64,000 bases of DNA from Streptomyces gelaticus (GCF_014649535.1 NZ_BMTF01000004.1:382795-446794); one strand, 5' to 3'; shown: positions 8,695-18,517, counted from the stretch's first letter. Made by a program: numbers and translations. The notes: generated by a model not told the origin, from the sequence alone.

Positions 8695-11090
8695 CCCTGC
8701 TCGAGCACCAGGGCGTCCCGGCCGAGGCCCCGCCCGTGCCCACCCCGCCCACCGGCGTAGCCGCCTGGTTGCGCGACCTCGGCCTCGGCATCCGGCTCGC
8801 CGCGGGCGGCGGGCGCGAGGGCTGGGTCCGCACCGCACTGACCGCCGTCGGTGTCGGCCTCGGTGTGGCGCTGCTCCTGACCGCCGCCTCCGCGCCGCAT
8901 CTGCTCCACGAACGCTCTCAGCGCAGCCAGGCCCGCGCCGAGAGCGTCGCCCCCGGCGGGCCCGACGCGCACGCCAGGAAGTCCGACACCTCGGTGCTCC
9001 GGATCAGCGCGGAGTCCGAGTTCCGCGGCCGTACCGTCGAGGGCTGGCTGATGCGCGCGGACGGCACGCACCCGGTCGTCCCACCTGGTGTCGCGCGCTT
9101 CCCCGGCGCGGACGAGATGGTGGTCTCCCCCGCGCTGAAGGAGCTGCTGGACTCCTCGGAGGGCAGCCTCCTCAGGGAACGGCTGCCGTACCGGATCACC
9201 GGCACGATCGCCGACTCCGGCCTGGTCTCGCCGGGAGACCTGGTCTACTACGCGGGCAGCGACACCCTGGCCCCCGCCGACGGCGGCCACCGGATCGCCG
9301 GCTACGGCGATCCGGGCGAGGGCGAGGAGATGCCGCCCGTCCTCATCGTGCTGATCATCATGATCTGTGTGGTGCTGCTGGTGCCGGTCGCGATCTTCAT
9401 CGTGACGGCGGTGCGGTTCGGCGGCGACCGCCGCGACCGCCGGCTCGCCGCGCTGCGCCTGATCGGCACGGACGTCCGGACGACCCGCCGGATCGCGGCC
9501 GGCGAGGCCGTGTTCGGGGCGCTCCTCGGCCTGCTGACCGGTGTGGTGCTCTTCCTGGTGGGGCGTCGCTTCGTCGGTCACATCGAGATGTGGGGCGTCA
9601 GCGTCTTCCCGTCCGACCTGGTGCCCGACCTCCGGCTGACGGCGCTGGTCGTCGTCGCCGTTCCGCTGACGGCGATGCTGGTCACGCTGGCCGCCCTGCG
9701 CTCCGTGGTGATCGAGCCCCTCGGTGTCGTACGGGGCGGCCGCGACCGCAGGCGCCGGTTCTGGTGGCGGCTGCTGATGCCGGTCGCCGGTCTGGCGGTG
9801 CTCGGCCTGACCGGCAAGGTCGACAAGTCCGCCCCGGTCGATCCGTACCCGATCGCGGGCGGCGCCGTGCTGGTCCTGGTCGGGCTCGCGCTGCTGCTGC
9901 CCTGGCTGGTCGAGGCGTGCGTGAACCGGCTGCACGGCGGTCCGGTGCCCTGGCAGCTGGCCACCCGCAGGCTCCGGCTGAGCAGCGGCGCGGCCTCCCG
10001 CGCGGTCAGCGGCATCACGGTCGCGGTCGCGGGCGCGGTGGCACTGCAGATGCTGTTCGCCGCGGTGGGCGACGAGTTCAACAGGATGACCGGGCAGGAC
10101 CCCTCGCGGGCCCAGTTCTACACCTTCTCGCAGAAGGTCACCTCGGAGGCGGCCGCCCGCACCATCAAGGAGTTCAAGGCGACCAAGGGCGTGGAGGCCG
10201 TCATCGGCAAGGTCGAGGTGTACGTCACCCGGCCCGGCACGTACAAGGACGACGAGATCCAGCCCACCACCAGCCTCATCGTCGGCGACTGCGGGACCCT
10301 GCGCGAGCTGGCCCGGATCGATTCCTGCAAGGACGGTGACACCTTCGTGGTCCACCCCAGGAACGACAAGGAGCTGTCCGACTGGGTCGACCAGACTGCC
10401 CGCAAGGGCAAGGAGGTCGCCATCAGCGACACTCCCGGCGGGAAGTCGATGCGATGGACCCTGCCCGCCGACTCCCCGACGGTCGTCGCCCGCCACGATC
10501 CGCTGGGCGAGGACTCCTGGGGCATCATGGCCACCACCGGCGCGATCGACCCGAGCACGCTGCCGGGCGCGACGACCCAGTCGCAGATCCGGGTCGACGA
10601 GAGCGTCGAGGACGTCGCGGAGTACGTGCGCAACACCGCGGCCGGGCTCGACCCCGCGATGCGGGTCTCGTCCGTCAAGTCGGTGGCCCGCGACGAGAAG
10701 TACGCCAGTGTGCAGCGCGGCCTCCAGGTCGGTGCGACCGCGACGCTGCTGCTGATCGCCGCCGCGATGCTGGTCGCCCAGCTGGAGCAGCTGCGTGAAC
10801 GCAAGCGGCTGCTCTCGGTGCTGGTCGCCTTCGGCACCCGGCGGTCCACCCTCGCCTGGTCGGTCCTCTGGCAGACCGCCGTGCCGGTGCTCATCGGGCT
10901 GACGGTGGCCGTGGCGGGCGGGCTCGGCCTGGGCGCGACGCTGATCACCATGCTCGACAAGGAGGTCACCGACTGGTGGCTCTTCCTGCCGATGACCGGG
11001 GCGGGCGCGGCGCTGATCCTGCTGGTCACGCTGGTGTCGCTGCCGCCGCTGTGGCGCATGATGCGCCCGGACGGCCTGCGTACGGAGTGA
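8691..11090 (+). CDS. FtsX-like ABC transporter permease
   Basis: A 799-residue membrane protein with a first segment near residues 48-66. Two FtsX-type permease modules follow: one around 220-330, then a further membrane block at about 385-440, and one at the C-terminus (about 685-780). They are separated by large extracytoplasmic domains, the second at about 455-680. This is the duplicated MacB-like arrangement seen in actinobacterial exporters. It is the partner of the upstream ATPase and under the same PadR control. The substrate is unknown; antimicrobial or envelope-active compounds are usual for the family. Confidence 0.92.
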   Translation: MTLLEHQGVPAEAPPVPTPPTGVAAWLRDLGLGIRLAAGGGREGWVRTALTAVGVGLGVALLLTAASAPHLLHERSQRSQARAESVAPGGPDAHARKSDTSVLRISAESEFRGRTVEGWLMRADGTHPVVPPGVARFPGADEMVVSPALKELLDSSEGSLLRERLPYRITGTIADSGLVSPGDLVYYAGSDTLAPADGGHRIAGYGDPGEGEEMPPVLIVLIIMICVVLLVPVAIFIVTAVRFGGDRRDRRLAALRLIGTDVRTTRRIAAGEAVFGALLGLLTGVVLFLVGRRFVGHIEMWGVSVFPSDLVPDLRLTALVVVAVPLTAMLVTLAALRSVVIEPLGVVRGGRDRRRRFWWRLLMPVAGLAVLGLTGKVDKSAPVDPYPIAGGAVLVLVGLALLLPWLVEACVNRLHGGPVPWQLATRRLRLSSGAASRAVSGITVAVAGAVALQMLFAAVGDEFNRMTGQDPSRAQFYTFSQKVTSEAAARTIKEFKATKGVEAVIGKVEVYVTRPGTYKDDEIQPTTSLIVGDCGTLRELARIDSCKDGDTFVVHPRNDKELSDWVDQTARKGKEVAISDTPGGKSMRWTLPADSPTVVARHDPLGEDSWGIMATTGAIDPSTLPGATTQSQIRVDESVEDVAEYVRNTAAGLDPAMRVSSVKSVARDEKYASVQRGLQVGATATLLLIAAAMLVAQLEQLRERKRLLSVLVAFGTRRSTLAWSVLWQTAVPVLIGLTVAVAGGLGLGATLITMLDKEVTDWWLFLPMTGAGAALILLVTLVSLPPLWRMMRPDGLRTE

Positions 11091-11104
11091 CGGAGCAACC
11101 GACC

Positions 11105-11138
11105 GAAGGGGTGCGGTTCCACCGGGCCGCACCCCTTC
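11105..11138. terminator. Convergent terminator between the permease gene and oxyR
   Basis: A perfect 12-bp stem (11105-11116 with 11127-11138) and 10-base loop sit between the convergent genes. The right arm runs into the oxyR stop codon. Confidence 0.75.
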
Positions 11139-12105
11139 AGTCGCTCCGTGTGCCGTCCGTCACCCGGACCGGCAGCGCCGCCATCGCCTCCCGCAGCGCC
11201 GCCGCGAACTCCTTGAACTCCTCGTGCCGCGCCGCCCCCGTACGCATCCCCAGCGCCACCCGCCTCGACGGCGCCGGTTCCGCGAAGTACCCGGTGGCCA
11301 GCGCGTCGTTGCGGCCGGTCTCGACCGTCACCGCGGTCCGCGGAAGCAGCGTCACACCGAGCCCGCCGGCCACGAGCTGGACCAGTGTGGAGAGCCCGGC
11401 CGCGGTCGTGGTGACCGGCGCCCCCTCCGTGCGTCCCGCCTCCCGGCAGACGTCCAGGGCCTGGTCGCGCAGGCAGTGCCCCTCGTCGAGCAGGAGCAGC
11501 GGAAGCTCGCGCAGCGCCTCGCGCGGTATGTCGGCGCGCCCGCCCAGCCAGTGGTCCTGCTCCATCACCAGCACGAAGTCCTCGTCGAAGAGCGGGAGTT
11601 CGGTCACCCCGGGCACCCCGAGCGGCACCGCGAGCAGGAGCAGGTCCAGCCTTCCCGCGGCCAGCCCCTCCAGCAGCGAGGAGGTCTGCTCCTCGTGCAC
11701 CTGGAGGTCGAGCTCCGGATAGCGCTCGTGGACCAGCCGGAGCACGGTCGGCAGCAGGTACGGGGCGACGGTCGGGATCACGCCGAGTCTGAGCACCCCG
11801 GTGAACGGCGCCCGGACCGCGTCGGCCTCCTCCATCAGCTCACCGACGGCCTCCAGCACCACCCGGGCCCGCACCGCGAGCCGCTCCCCGGCGGGCGACA
11901 GCAGTACCTTGCGCGTCGTACGCTCGATGAGCTGGACGCCCAGTGCCTCCTCCAGCGCCGAGACCGCCCCGGAGAGCGCCGGCTGGCTCATCCCGATTGC
12001 TGCTGCCGCATCCCTGAAGTGCAGGTGCTCCGCGACGGCCACGAAGGCGCGCAGCTGCGACAGACTGGGTTGTTTGGGCCGACTGCCCGTATTGCCCTGA
12101 GCCAC
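11137..12105 (-). CDS. oxyR: OxyR, peroxide-sensing LysR-type regulator
   Basis: Activates antioxidant genes when oxidised by hydrogen peroxide. The LysR winged helix is at about residues 14-72 and the effector domain follows. The redox cysteines are Cys211 and Cys220 in the motif GHCLRDQALDVC, which matches the E. coli OxyR disulfide pair. The GTG start at 12105 has a GGAGGTG site. Starts further upstream would run into the divergent ahpC promoter. It is divergent from ahpC and ahpD, its usual targets in Streptomyces; the 130-bp region between them should carry the OxyR box, which I do not pin down. Length is 322 residues. Confidence 0.96.
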   Translation of the reverse strand: MAQGNTGSRPKQPSLSQLRAFVAVAEHLHFRDAAAAIGMSQPALSGAVSALEEALGVQLIERTTRKVLLSPAGERLAVRARVVLEAVGELMEEADAVRAPFTGVLRLGVIPTVAPYLLPTVLRLVHERYPELDLQVHEEQTSSLLEGLAAGRLDLLLLAVPLGVPGVTELPLFDEDFVLVMEQDHWLGGRADIPREALRELPLLLLDEGHCLRDQALDVCREAGRTEGAPVTTTAAGLSTLVQLVAGGLGVTLLPRTAVTVETGRNDALATGYFAEPAPSRRVALGMRTGAARHEEFKEFAAALREAMAALPVRVTDGTRSD

Positions 12106-12235
12106 TGATAGGCACCTCCGATCATCACGGTCGAGTGTAGCTATTTCCGCGATCAATGCACTCTGTGCCAAGGTGGACTCCGTCCAACCCTCAGGAAGAC
12201 CCCAAAAGGGAATTCCTACGCTGCAAGGAGAGCGC

Positions 12236-12790
12236 GTGCTCACTGTCGGTGACAAGTTCCCCGAGTTCGACCTGACTGCTTGTGTCTCGCTGGAGAGCGG
12301 CAAGGAGTTCGAGCAGATCAACCACAAGACCTACGAGGGCAAGTGGAAGATCGTCTTCGCGTGGCCGAAGGACTTCACCTTCGTGTGTCCCACCGAGATC
12401 GCCGCTTTCGGCAAGCTGAACGACGAGTTCGCCGACCGTGACGCCCAGATCCTCGGCTTCTCCGGTGACTCCGAGTTCGTGCACCACGCCTGGCGCAAGG
12501 ACCACCCGGACCTGACCGACCTGCCCTTCCCGATGATGGCCGACTCGAAGCACGAGCTCATGCGTGACCTCGGCATCGAGGGCGAGGACGGCTTCGCCCA
12601 GCGCGCCGTCTTCATCGTCGACCAGAACAACGAGATCCAGTTCACGATGGTGACCGCCGGTTCCGTGGGCCGTAACCCCAAGGAGGTCCTGCGGGTCCTG
12701 GACGCCCTGCAGACCGACGAGCTGTGCCCGTGCAACTGGACCAAGGGCGAGAACACCCTCGACCCGGTCGCGCTTCTCGCCGGCGAGTGA
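12236..12790 (+). CDS. ahpC: Alkyl hydroperoxide reductase, peroxiredoxin subunit
   Basis: Reduces organic and hydrogen peroxides in the cytoplasm. The peroxidatic Cys51 lies in FTFVCPTE, and the C-terminal CPC (164-166, in ELCPCNW) supplies the resolving cysteine. Length is 184 residues. The GTG at 12236 has AAGGAG upstream and gives the usual N-terminus LTVGDKFPEFDL. An in-frame ATG at 12173 would add 21 residues of promoter-region sequence. It is co-transcribed with ahpD 12 bp downstream and divergent from oxyR. Confidence 0.97.
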   Translation: MLTVGDKFPEFDLTACVSLESGKEFEQINHKTYEGKWKIVFAWPKDFTFVCPTEIAAFGKLNDEFADRDAQILGFSGDSEFVHHAWRKDHPDLTDLPFPMMADSKHELMRDLGIEGEDGFAQRAVFIVDQNNEIQFTMVTAGSVGRNPKEVLRVLDALQTDELCPCNWTKGENTLDPVALLAGE

Positions 12791-12802
12791 GCTGACAGCG
12801 AC

Positions 12803-13336
12803 ATGGCACTCGACGAACTGAAGGCCGCCGTTCCGGACTTCGCCAAGGACCTGAAGCTGAACCTCGGTTCGGTCATCGGGAACAGCGAGCTCCCGCAGCA
12901 GCAGCTCTGGGGCACCGTCCTCGCCTGCGCAATCGCCTCGCGCTCGCCGAAGGTGCTGCGCGAGCTGGAGCCCGAGGCCAAGGCCAACCTCTCCGCGGAG
13001 GCGTACACCGCCGCGAAGTCGGCCGCCGCCATCATGGCGATGAACAACGTCTTCTACCGGACCCGGCACCTGCTGTCGGACCCCGAGTACGGGACGCTCC
13101 GGGCGGGTCTGCGGATGAACGTCATCGGCAAGCCCGGCGTGGAGAAGATCGACTTCGAGCTGTGGTCGCTCGCCGTCTCCGCGATCAACGGCTGCGGCCA
13201 GTGCCTGGACTCCCACGAGCAGGTGCTGCGCAAGGCCGGCGTGGACCGTGAGACCATTCAGGAAGCCGTCAAGATCGCCTCGGTGATCCAGGCGGTCGGC
13301 GTGACCCTCGATGCCGAGGCCGTGCTCGCCGAGTAG
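12803..13336 (+). CDS. ahpD: Alkyl hydroperoxidase AhpD
   Basis: Thiol-dependent partner of AhpC that reduces oxidised AhpC through a lipoamide-type relay and has weak peroxidase activity itself. The CxxC active site is Cys131/Cys134 with His138 in the motif [12 protein letters not shown]. At 177 residues it is standard length. It follows ahpC by 12 bases in the OxyR-controlled pair and is closed by a strong hairpin at 13358-13400. Confidence 0.96.
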   Translation: MALDELKAAVPDFAKDLKLNLGSVIGNSELPQQQLWGTVLACAIASRSPKVLRELEPEAKANLSAEAYTAAKSAAAIMAMNNVFYRTRHLLSDPEYGTLRAGLRMNVIGKPGVEKIDFELWSLAVSAINGCGQCLDSHEQVLRKAGVDRETIQEAVKIASVIQAVGVTLDAEAVLAE

Positions 13337-13357
13337 GACCAGCAGCACCCCTTGTAC

Positions 13358-13400
13358 GAGAAGGGCCCCGGGACGACCGACCGTCTCCGGGGCCCTTCTC
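13358..13400. terminator. Terminator after ahpCD
   Basis: A perfect 14-bp GC-rich stem (13358-13371 with 13387-13400) and 15-base loop lie between ahpD and the convergent AI-2E permease gene (stop 13418). It can serve both. Confidence 0.85.
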
Positions 13401-13417
13401 CCTTCCGCCCGTGGGCC

Positions 13418-14860
13418 CTACTTGCCGCGGCCCTTCTTCATGTCTCCGTCGACGCCGTTCTCGTCGTCGCCGCCGTGGTCGATGTCCTCGGGCGGCGATC
13501 CCGGCGCGGGCGTCGGCGCGACGTCGATCGCGGTCGCCCCGCGTGGGGACGGCGCGTAGCGCAGCGCCTGCTCCTGCCCGTACGCCCGCAGATAGCCGAC
13601 CACCGTGTTGGTGACCGCGACCAGCGGCACCGCGACGACCGCGCCGCCGATGCCGGCGATCATGCCGCCCGCGGCGACCGAGAGGACGACGGCGAGCGGA
13701 TGCACCCGCACCGCGCGTCCCAGGATGAACGGCTGGAGCACATGGCCCTCGATCTGCTGCACGGCGAGCACCACGGCCAGCACCATCAGGGCGGTGAACA
13801 CGCCCTGGGTGACCAGCGCGACGACCACCGCCAGCGCCCCGGAGATCACGGCACCGACCAGCGGGATGAAGGCGAAGAGGAAGATGAAGACGGCCAGCGG
13901 CACCGCCATCGGCACATCGAGGAAGAAGATCCCGAGCCCGATGAAGATCGCGTCGATCAGCGCCACCAGGACGGTGCCCCGCACATAGGCGGTCAGCGTC
14001 CGCCAGGCGCGCGGCCCGGCGCCCGCGACACCCGGCCGGGCCTGGGCCGGCACCAGCTTCAGCATCCAGTGCCAGATGCGCCTCCCGTCGTACAGCAGGA
14101 AGAGCGTCGAGAACATCGCCAGCAGCATCCCGGTGAGGAGCTCCACCATCACGGTGACGCCCTCCAGTCCGGCGGAGGTTATCTGCTCGGTGTTGGTGCC
14201 GATGGTGTCGCTGAGGTTCTTCGCGACATCGTTGATCTGCTGCTCGGTGACATGGAAGGGGCTGTCGAGCAGCCAGTTCTTCAGGTCCTCGATACCCGTG
14301 CGCACCTTGTCGGAGAGGGTGTCGATGTTGTCCATGACCTGCCAGACCACGAACCAGCCGACCAGGCCCATGATGACGAAACCCAGGACCGCCGTGACGG
14401 CGGTGGCCAGGCCGCGCGGCAGCCCGTAGTGCCTCAGCCGGGCGACGGTCGGTTGCAGCATCGCGGTGACGAGCAGCGCGGCGACGAAGGCCAGGACCAC
14501 CAGCTCCACCGCGCTGATGACCCGCATCAGTACCCAGAGGGTGCCCGCCAGGACGAGCAGCCGCCAGCCCGCCTCGGCCGCGACCCGCATCCCCCAGGGG
14601 ATCGCCGCGACCGGATCGGGCCGGGCGGCGACGGAGGGGGCGTACGAGGGCGGCGGCGGCACCCGGTCGGCCCCGGCACCGCGCCGCGCCTCCTCGCCCG
14701 GAACGCCCCCGGACGGAACGTTTCCGGCGGGCACTGCGGGGTCGGGCACCGGCAGGCCGGTCTCGTCCCCCGCGGCCTCGGCCCGGCGCTGCTCCAGCCG
14801 GTCGCCCAGTTCGGTCAGTTCGGCCCCGAGCCGGCCGAGCCACCCCGGAAGTTTCGACAT
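13418..14860 (-). CDS. AI-2E family membrane transporter
   Basis: A 480-residue polytopic membrane protein with the AI-2E/PerM pattern: paired helices near residues 115-160, a central amphipathic region, then the cluster VALIDAIFIGLGIFFLDVPMAVPLAVFIFLFAFIPLVG-type hydrophobic segments and the QQIEGHVLQP motif typical of the family. The Pro/Arg-rich N-terminus and the Pro/Asp-rich C-terminus are cytoplasmic-looking tails. The ATG at 14860 follows a GAGGAA site. Family members transport varied solutes or ions; the substrate here is unknown. Confidence 0.88.
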   Translation of the reverse strand: MSKLPGWLGRLGAELTELGDRLEQRRAEAAGDETGLPVPDPAVPAGNVPSGGVPGEEARRGAGADRVPPPPSYAPSVAARPDPVAAIPWGMRVAAEAGWRLLVLAGTLWVLMRVISAVELVVLAFVAALLVTAMLQPTVARLRHYGLPRGLATAVTAVLGFVIMGLVGWFVVWQVMDNIDTLSDKVRTGIEDLKNWLLDSPFHVTEQQINDVAKNLSDTIGTNTEQITSAGLEGVTVMVELLTGMLLAMFSTLFLLYDGRRIWHWMLKLVPAQARPGVAGAGPRAWRTLTAYVRGTVLVALIDAIFIGLGIFFLDVPMAVPLAVFIFLFAFIPLVGAVISGALAVVVALVTQGVFTALMVLAVVLAVQQIEGHVLQPFILGRAVRVHPLAVVLSVAAGGMIAGIGGAVVAVPLVAVTNTVVGYLRAYGQEQALRYAPSPRGATAIDVAPTPAPGSPPEDIDHGGDDENGVDGDMKKGRGK

Positions 14861-14995
14861 GATCGTTCCTCTTCCCCCGTCTTCTCTCCCCGCCGCTCCC
14901 CCGCCGAGCGGTGCGGACCGACCGTACACGCACGAAGCCCCTCACCGTAGGACGGCGAGGGGCTCTGCGTGGTTGAAACCGGAACCTCGGGGGTT

Positions 14996-15700
14996 CTAGT
15001 ACCAGTGGTTGGCCTGCCAGAAGGACCAGGCGCCGCACGGGCTGCCGTAACGGCCGTCCATGTAGCTGAGGCCCCACTTGATCTGGGTGGCCGGGTTGGT
15101 CTGCCAGTCGGCACCGGCGGACGACATCTTCGAGCCGGGCAGCGCCTGGACGAGGCCGTAGGCACCGGAGGACGGGTTGCTCGCCCGGTAGTTCCAGGTC
15201 GACTCGTGGTTCACGATGTTGCTGAAGCACTGGAACTGGTCGGCGGGCACCATCTGACGGGCCATCGCCTGGACCTCGGCCACGGAGTACGAGCTCTGCG
15301 TGGCGAAGGAGGCGGCGCTGCGGACCGAGGAGCGGCTGGCGCGTTCGGCGCGCTCCTTCTTCTCCTGGCGCTCCTTCTCCAGCCTTTCCTCGGCCGCCGC
15401 CTTCTTCGACTTGGCGTCCTTGGCGGCCTGGATGCGGGCCGCTTCCTCCACGGACTTCTTCGCCGCGGCGTCGGCCGCGGACGCCTGGGCGTCGGCCTGC
15501 TGCGTCAGCGAGGCGGTCTGCACCTGGGCCTGCTGGCCCGCGGGAATGTCTGCGAGCAGCGTGGTGTCGGCTGCGGTCGCCTCGAAGTTGTTGTCGTCGG
15601 CAGCGGCAGCGCCGCCCGAAGCAACGCCAACGACGGCGCCAACGGTGGTTACGGCAGTGGCGGATGCCACGGCGAACCCCCGGACCGAGATCCGGCTCAC
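14996..15700 (-). CDS. Secreted lysozyme-like (transglycosylase SLT fold) protein
   Basis: Starts with an Ala/Val-rich signal peptide. Next comes an Ala/Glu/Lys-rich coiled-coil region (about residues 55-125). The C-terminal domain, MVPADQFQCFSNIVNHESTWNYRASNPSSGAYGLVQALPGSKM, is the lytic transglycosylase core with its catalytic Glu in the NHESTW motif. Streptomyces has several such cell-wall hydrolases, used in germination and growth. The GTG at 15700 has GGAAGGA about 6 bases upstream. Length is 234 residues. It is close to the C-terminal Trp-Tyr end usual for this family (FWQANHWY). Confidence 0.88.
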   Translation of the reverse strand: MSRISVRGFAVASATAVTTVGAVVGVASGGAAAADDNNFEATAADTTLLADIPAGQQAQVQTASLTQQADAQASAADAAAKKSVEEAARIQAAKDAKSKKAAAEERLEKERQEKKERAERASRSSVRSAASFATQSSYSVAEVQAMARQMVPADQFQCFSNIVNHESTWNYRASNPSSGAYGLVQALPGSKMSSAGADWQTNPATQIKWGLSYMDGRYGSPCGAWSFWQANHWY

Positions 15701-16090
15701 ACGGTGTCCTTCCAGCATCGCCCGCTTAGGTGACCTCGCGGGCGCAATCGTGCCCCTGGCGCTGGCCTCCCTACTGCTTGGGTCACGGGAGGCACGGACC
15801 CGGTGGGCGACTTCCCGGAGGAAGCGCCGCGTGGTGCTCGCGGGCGGCATACGGACGGCGATTGTTGAGTTGTGTGGTGCGTGGCACCTCTGGAGGTGCG
15901 GGTGTGCCGTATGCGGGGCCTGACGGAAGCAAGACTCTGCCGGAACGGCACACCGGGAAGCAATTCTCCGTTGCGTGTGAAAGCTCACACCTCGTTTGGA
16001 GCAAGTGATTTACGGAAATGGCGCCGCAACACGATGCCGCCCGGCTAAGCTGCTTCGCTCACCGGGCGGCACCAACTGTCGTAACCCGTA
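15701..16090. other. 390-bp non-coding gap upstream of the SLT gene
   Basis: This holds the leader and promoter of the minus-strand SLT gene and the phoH terminator. A dyad GTGTGA-AAGC-TCACAC lies at 15975-15990. It looks like half-sites of a CRP-type operator but with a 4-base, not 6-base, spacer. I looked for a c-di-AMP (ydaO) riboswitch, common before such hydrolases, and did not find its conserved GGUGAAUC or CAGCUAACC elements. Confidence 0.4.
16035..16071 (-). terminator. Terminator after phoH
   Basis: A perfect 10-bp stem (16035-16044 with 16062-16071) and 17-base loop, 20 bases past the phoH stop codon on the minus strand. Confidence 0.7.
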
Positions 16091-17413
16091 TCAGATCTGG
16101 CCTTCCTCCAGCATTTCGGTCACCAGCGCGGCGATGTGCGAGCGCTCGGAGCGGGTGAGGGTGACATGCGCGAAGAGCGGATGGCCCTTCAGTTTCTCGA
16201 CCACGGCGACGACTCCGTCGTACCGGCCGACCCTGAGGTTGTCCCGCTGGGCCACGTCATGCGTGAGCACCACCCGGGAATTCGCCCCGATCCGGGACAA
16301 CACGGTCAGCAGGACGTTCCGTTCGAGCGACTGGGCCTCGTCGACGATCACGAAGGCGTCGTGGAGCGAGCGGCCCCGGATGTGGGTGAGCGGCAGGATC
16401 TCCAGCATCCCGCGCCCCAGCACCTCCTCGATGACCTCGCGCCCGGCGACCGCCGAGAGCGTGTCGAAGACGGCCTGCGCCCAGGGACTCATCTTCTCGG
16501 CCTCGGTGCCGGGGAGATAGCCCAGCTCCTGCCCGCCGACCGCGTACAGCGGGCGGAAGACCATCACCTTCTGGTGCTGCCTGCGCTCCAGGACGGCTTC
16601 GAGTCCGGCGCAGAGCGCCAGCGCCGACTTGCCGGTGCCGGCCCGGCCGCCCAGGGACACGATGCCGACTTCCTGGTCCAGGAGCAGATCGAGGGCGATG
16701 CGCTGTTCGGCGCTGCGGCCGTGGATGCCGAATACCTCCCGGTCGCCGCGCACCAGGCGCACATTGCCCTCGGCGGTGACCCGGCCGAGCGCCTTGCCCC
16801 GCTCGGACTGGAGGACCAGTCCGGTGTGCACGGGCAGTTCGGCGGCTTCGGGTACGTACAGCGTCTCCTCCCCGTAGAGCAGATCCACCTGCTCGCCGCC
16901 GAGGGAGAGCTCCGACATGCCCGTCCAGCCGGAGTCGGTGATGGCGAGCTCGGCGCGGTACTCCTCCGCGAGGAGGCCGACCGAGGACGCCTTGATGCGC
17001 AGGGGCAGGTCCTTGGAGACGACCGTGACGTCGTACCCCTCGGCCTGGAGGTTGCGCGCGACCGCGAGGATCCGTGAGTCGTTGTCCCCCAACCGGTAGC
17101 CGGCGGGCAGTACGCCGGGGTCGGAATGGTTGAGTTCGACGCGCAGCGTCCCACCCAGATCCCCGATCTGGATCGGGGCGTCGAGCCGGCCGTACCGGAC
17201 CCGGAAGTCGTCCAGCAGGCGCAGGGCCTGCCGGGCGAAGTATCCGAGCTCCGGGTGGTGCCGTTTGGCCTCCAGTTCCGTGACCACGACGATCGGGAGC
17301 ACGACTTCGTGCTCGTCGAACCGGGCCATGGCGTTGGGATCGGCCAGCAGGACGCTGGTGTCGAGAACGTAGGTGCGCCTGTCGGACATGCGGCGCTTTG
17401 TGCTGGTCACCAC
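16091..17413 (-). CDS. PhoH2-type protein: PIN domain fused to PhoH ATPase
   Basis: An RNase/helicase-type protein of about 440 residues. The N-terminal PIN nuclease domain begins at [14 protein letters not shown], with the acidic metal ligands of that family. The C-terminal PhoH ATPase has Walker [14 protein letters not shown] and Walker [15 protein letters not shown]-PhoH proteins have been reported as RNA-unwinding ribonucleases linked to stress. The start is uncertain: GTGs at 17413 and 17410 and an ATG at 17389 are all in frame and none has a good ribosome site. Confidence 0.92.
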   Translation of the reverse strand: MVTSTKRRMSDRRTYVLDTSVLLADPNAMARFDEHEVVLPIVVVTELEAKRHHPELGYFARQALRLLDDFRVRYGRLDAPIQIGDLGGTLRVELNHSDPGVLPAGYRLGDNDSRILAVARNLQAEGYDVTVVSKDLPLRIKASSVGLLAEEYRAELAITDSGWTGMSELSLGGEQVDLLYGEETLYVPEAAELPVHTGLVLQSERGKALGRVTAEGNVRLVRGDREVFGIHGRSAEQRIALDLLLDQEVGIVSLGGRAGTGKSALALCAGLEAVLERRQHQKVMVFRPLYAVGGQELGYLPGTEAEKMSPWAQAVFDTLSAVAGREVIEEVLGRGMLEILPLTHIRGRSLHDAFVIVDEAQSLERNVLLTVLSRIGANSRVVLTHDVAQRDNLRVGRYDGVVAVVEKLKGHPLFAHVTLTRSERSHIAALVTEMLEEGQI

Positions 17414-17755
17414 GGAAGGACGTACCCCCTCGGACGAGGTTGGGGTGCGACGGCGTCGCGGAGCATCCCAATGGGAGAGGACGGGCCGGGCGTGGGCCCC
17501 GATGCGCGGGCCGGGCACCGGCCCTCCGCGTCGGCCGCGTGGTTCCTGCGGTCCTTCGTGTGCAAAGGGCCTCCCGGGCGAACGGACTCCATGCCGCTCA
17601 CTTGGACACGACGTCCGCCTGGTTGGTGACCGGACGTCGACCTGTCAGGGGTATTCCCTCGAACACGCGAAGCCATGCCGCCCTGAAGCGGGCGGTGAGC
17701 TGGGAGTTGCGCCCGGGACGGGCCGGGCGGGTCTGTGGGCGGGGCAGGGCCTGTC
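17414..17755. other. 342-bp non-coding gap between uppS and phoH
   Basis: No credible gene. It contains the phoH promoter and the region downstream of the isoprenyl transferase gene. An 8-bp inverted repeat (GACGTCCG at 17610-17617, CGGACGTC at 17631-17638) could be a terminator for the isoprenyl transferase or an operator. Confidence 0.4.
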
Positions 17756-18517
17756 CTAGCCGCCGTAGCGGCGGCCCCGGGCGGCGTAGTCGCGCAGCGC
17801 GCGGAGGAAGTCGACCTTACGGAAGGCCGGCCAGAAAACCTCGCAGAAGTAGTACTCGGAGTGCGCGGTCTGCCAGAGCATGAAGCCGGACAGCCGCTGC
17901 TCGCCGCTGGTACGGATGACCAGGTCCGGGTCGGGCTGGCCCCGGGTGTAGAGGTGCTCGGAGATCATGTCGGTGGAGACGATCTCCGCCAGGTCCTCGA
18001 ACGAGGTCCCCTTGGCGGAGTGGTCCAGCAGCAGCGAGCGGACCGCGTCGGCGATCTCCTGGCGCCCGCCGTAGCCGACGGCGACATTGACCAGTATTCC
18101 GTCGACACCGGCCGTGACCTGCTCGGCCTCCTTGAGCACCGTCTGGGTGTGGGCGGGCAGCAGGTCGAGCGTGCCGACGTGGTGGACCCGCCAGCGACCG
18201 TCCGCCGCGAGGTCGCGCACGGTGTTCTCGATGATCCCGAGGAGGGGCTTCAGCTCGGACTCGGGGCGGTCGAAGTTGTCGGTGGAGAGCAGCCAGAGCG
18301 TGACGACTTCCACATCCGTCTCGCTGCACCAGCCGAGCAGGTCCTTGATCTTGTCCGCGCCGGCCTGGTGCCCCTGCGCGGCCGTGCCGCCGGACGCCTT
18401 CGCCCAGCGCCGGTTGCCGTCGAGGATGACGCCGATGTGCTTGGGCACCTGGGTGTGGTCGAGGCGGGCTTCCACCCGGCGCGCGTAGAGCCCGTACACC
18501 AGGTCGCGCAAGTTCAC
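17756..18517 (-). CDS. uppS: Isoprenyl (cis-prenyl) transferase, UppS type
   Basis: Condenses isopentenyl diphosphate units in cis to make polyprenyl diphosphate carrier lipid for cell-wall synthesis. The signature HIGVILDGNRRWAK contains the catalytic Asp and the diphosphate-binding GNRRW. Further family motifs are TLWLLSTDNF, NVAVGYGGRQEIADA and PDLVIRTSGEQRLSGFMLWQ. Length is 253 residues. I chose the GTG at 18517, with AGAGG about 9 bases upstream, over the GTG three codons earlier. Streptomyces has two such genes; which chain length this one makes is not clear from sequence. Confidence 0.93.
   Translation of the reverse strand: MNLRDLVYGLYARRVEARLDHTQVPKHIGVILDGNRRWAKASGGTAAQGHQAGADKIKDLLGWCSETDVEVVTLWLLSTDNFDRPESELKPLLGIIENTVRDLAADGRWRVHHVGTLDLLPAHTQTVLKEAEQVTAGVDGILVNVAVGYGGRQEIADAVRSLLLDHSAKGTSFEDLAEIVSTDMISEHLYTRGQPDPDLVIRTSGEQRLSGFMLWQTAHSEYYFCEVFWPAFRKVDFLRALRDYAARGRRYGG

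Noticed and set aside
8202..11132. 976-residue minus-strand reading frame
   Set aside because: It is the antisense shadow of the ABC ATPase and permease genes; composition is Arg/His/Gln/Gly-rich without domains.
13352..14950. 532-residue plus-strand reading frame
   Set aside because: Antisense shadow of the AI-2E permease gene; Arg/Asp/His-rich and featureless.
15975..15990. CRP-type operator
   Set aside because: The half-sites TGTGA and TCACA are present, but the spacer is 4, not 6, bases, so it is not listed as a CRP site.
15701..16034. c-di-AMP (ydaO) riboswitch before the lysozyme-like gene
   Set aside because: Expected from the gene type in Streptomyces, but the conserved GGUGAAUC and CAGCUAACC-like elements are absent on the minus strand.
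17480..17520. Extra copy of the GGGCCC motif upstream of phoH
   Set aside because: Only GTGGGCCCC and GGGCCGGG variants in a generally GC-rich run; no TTGGGCCC and no pair, so treated as background.
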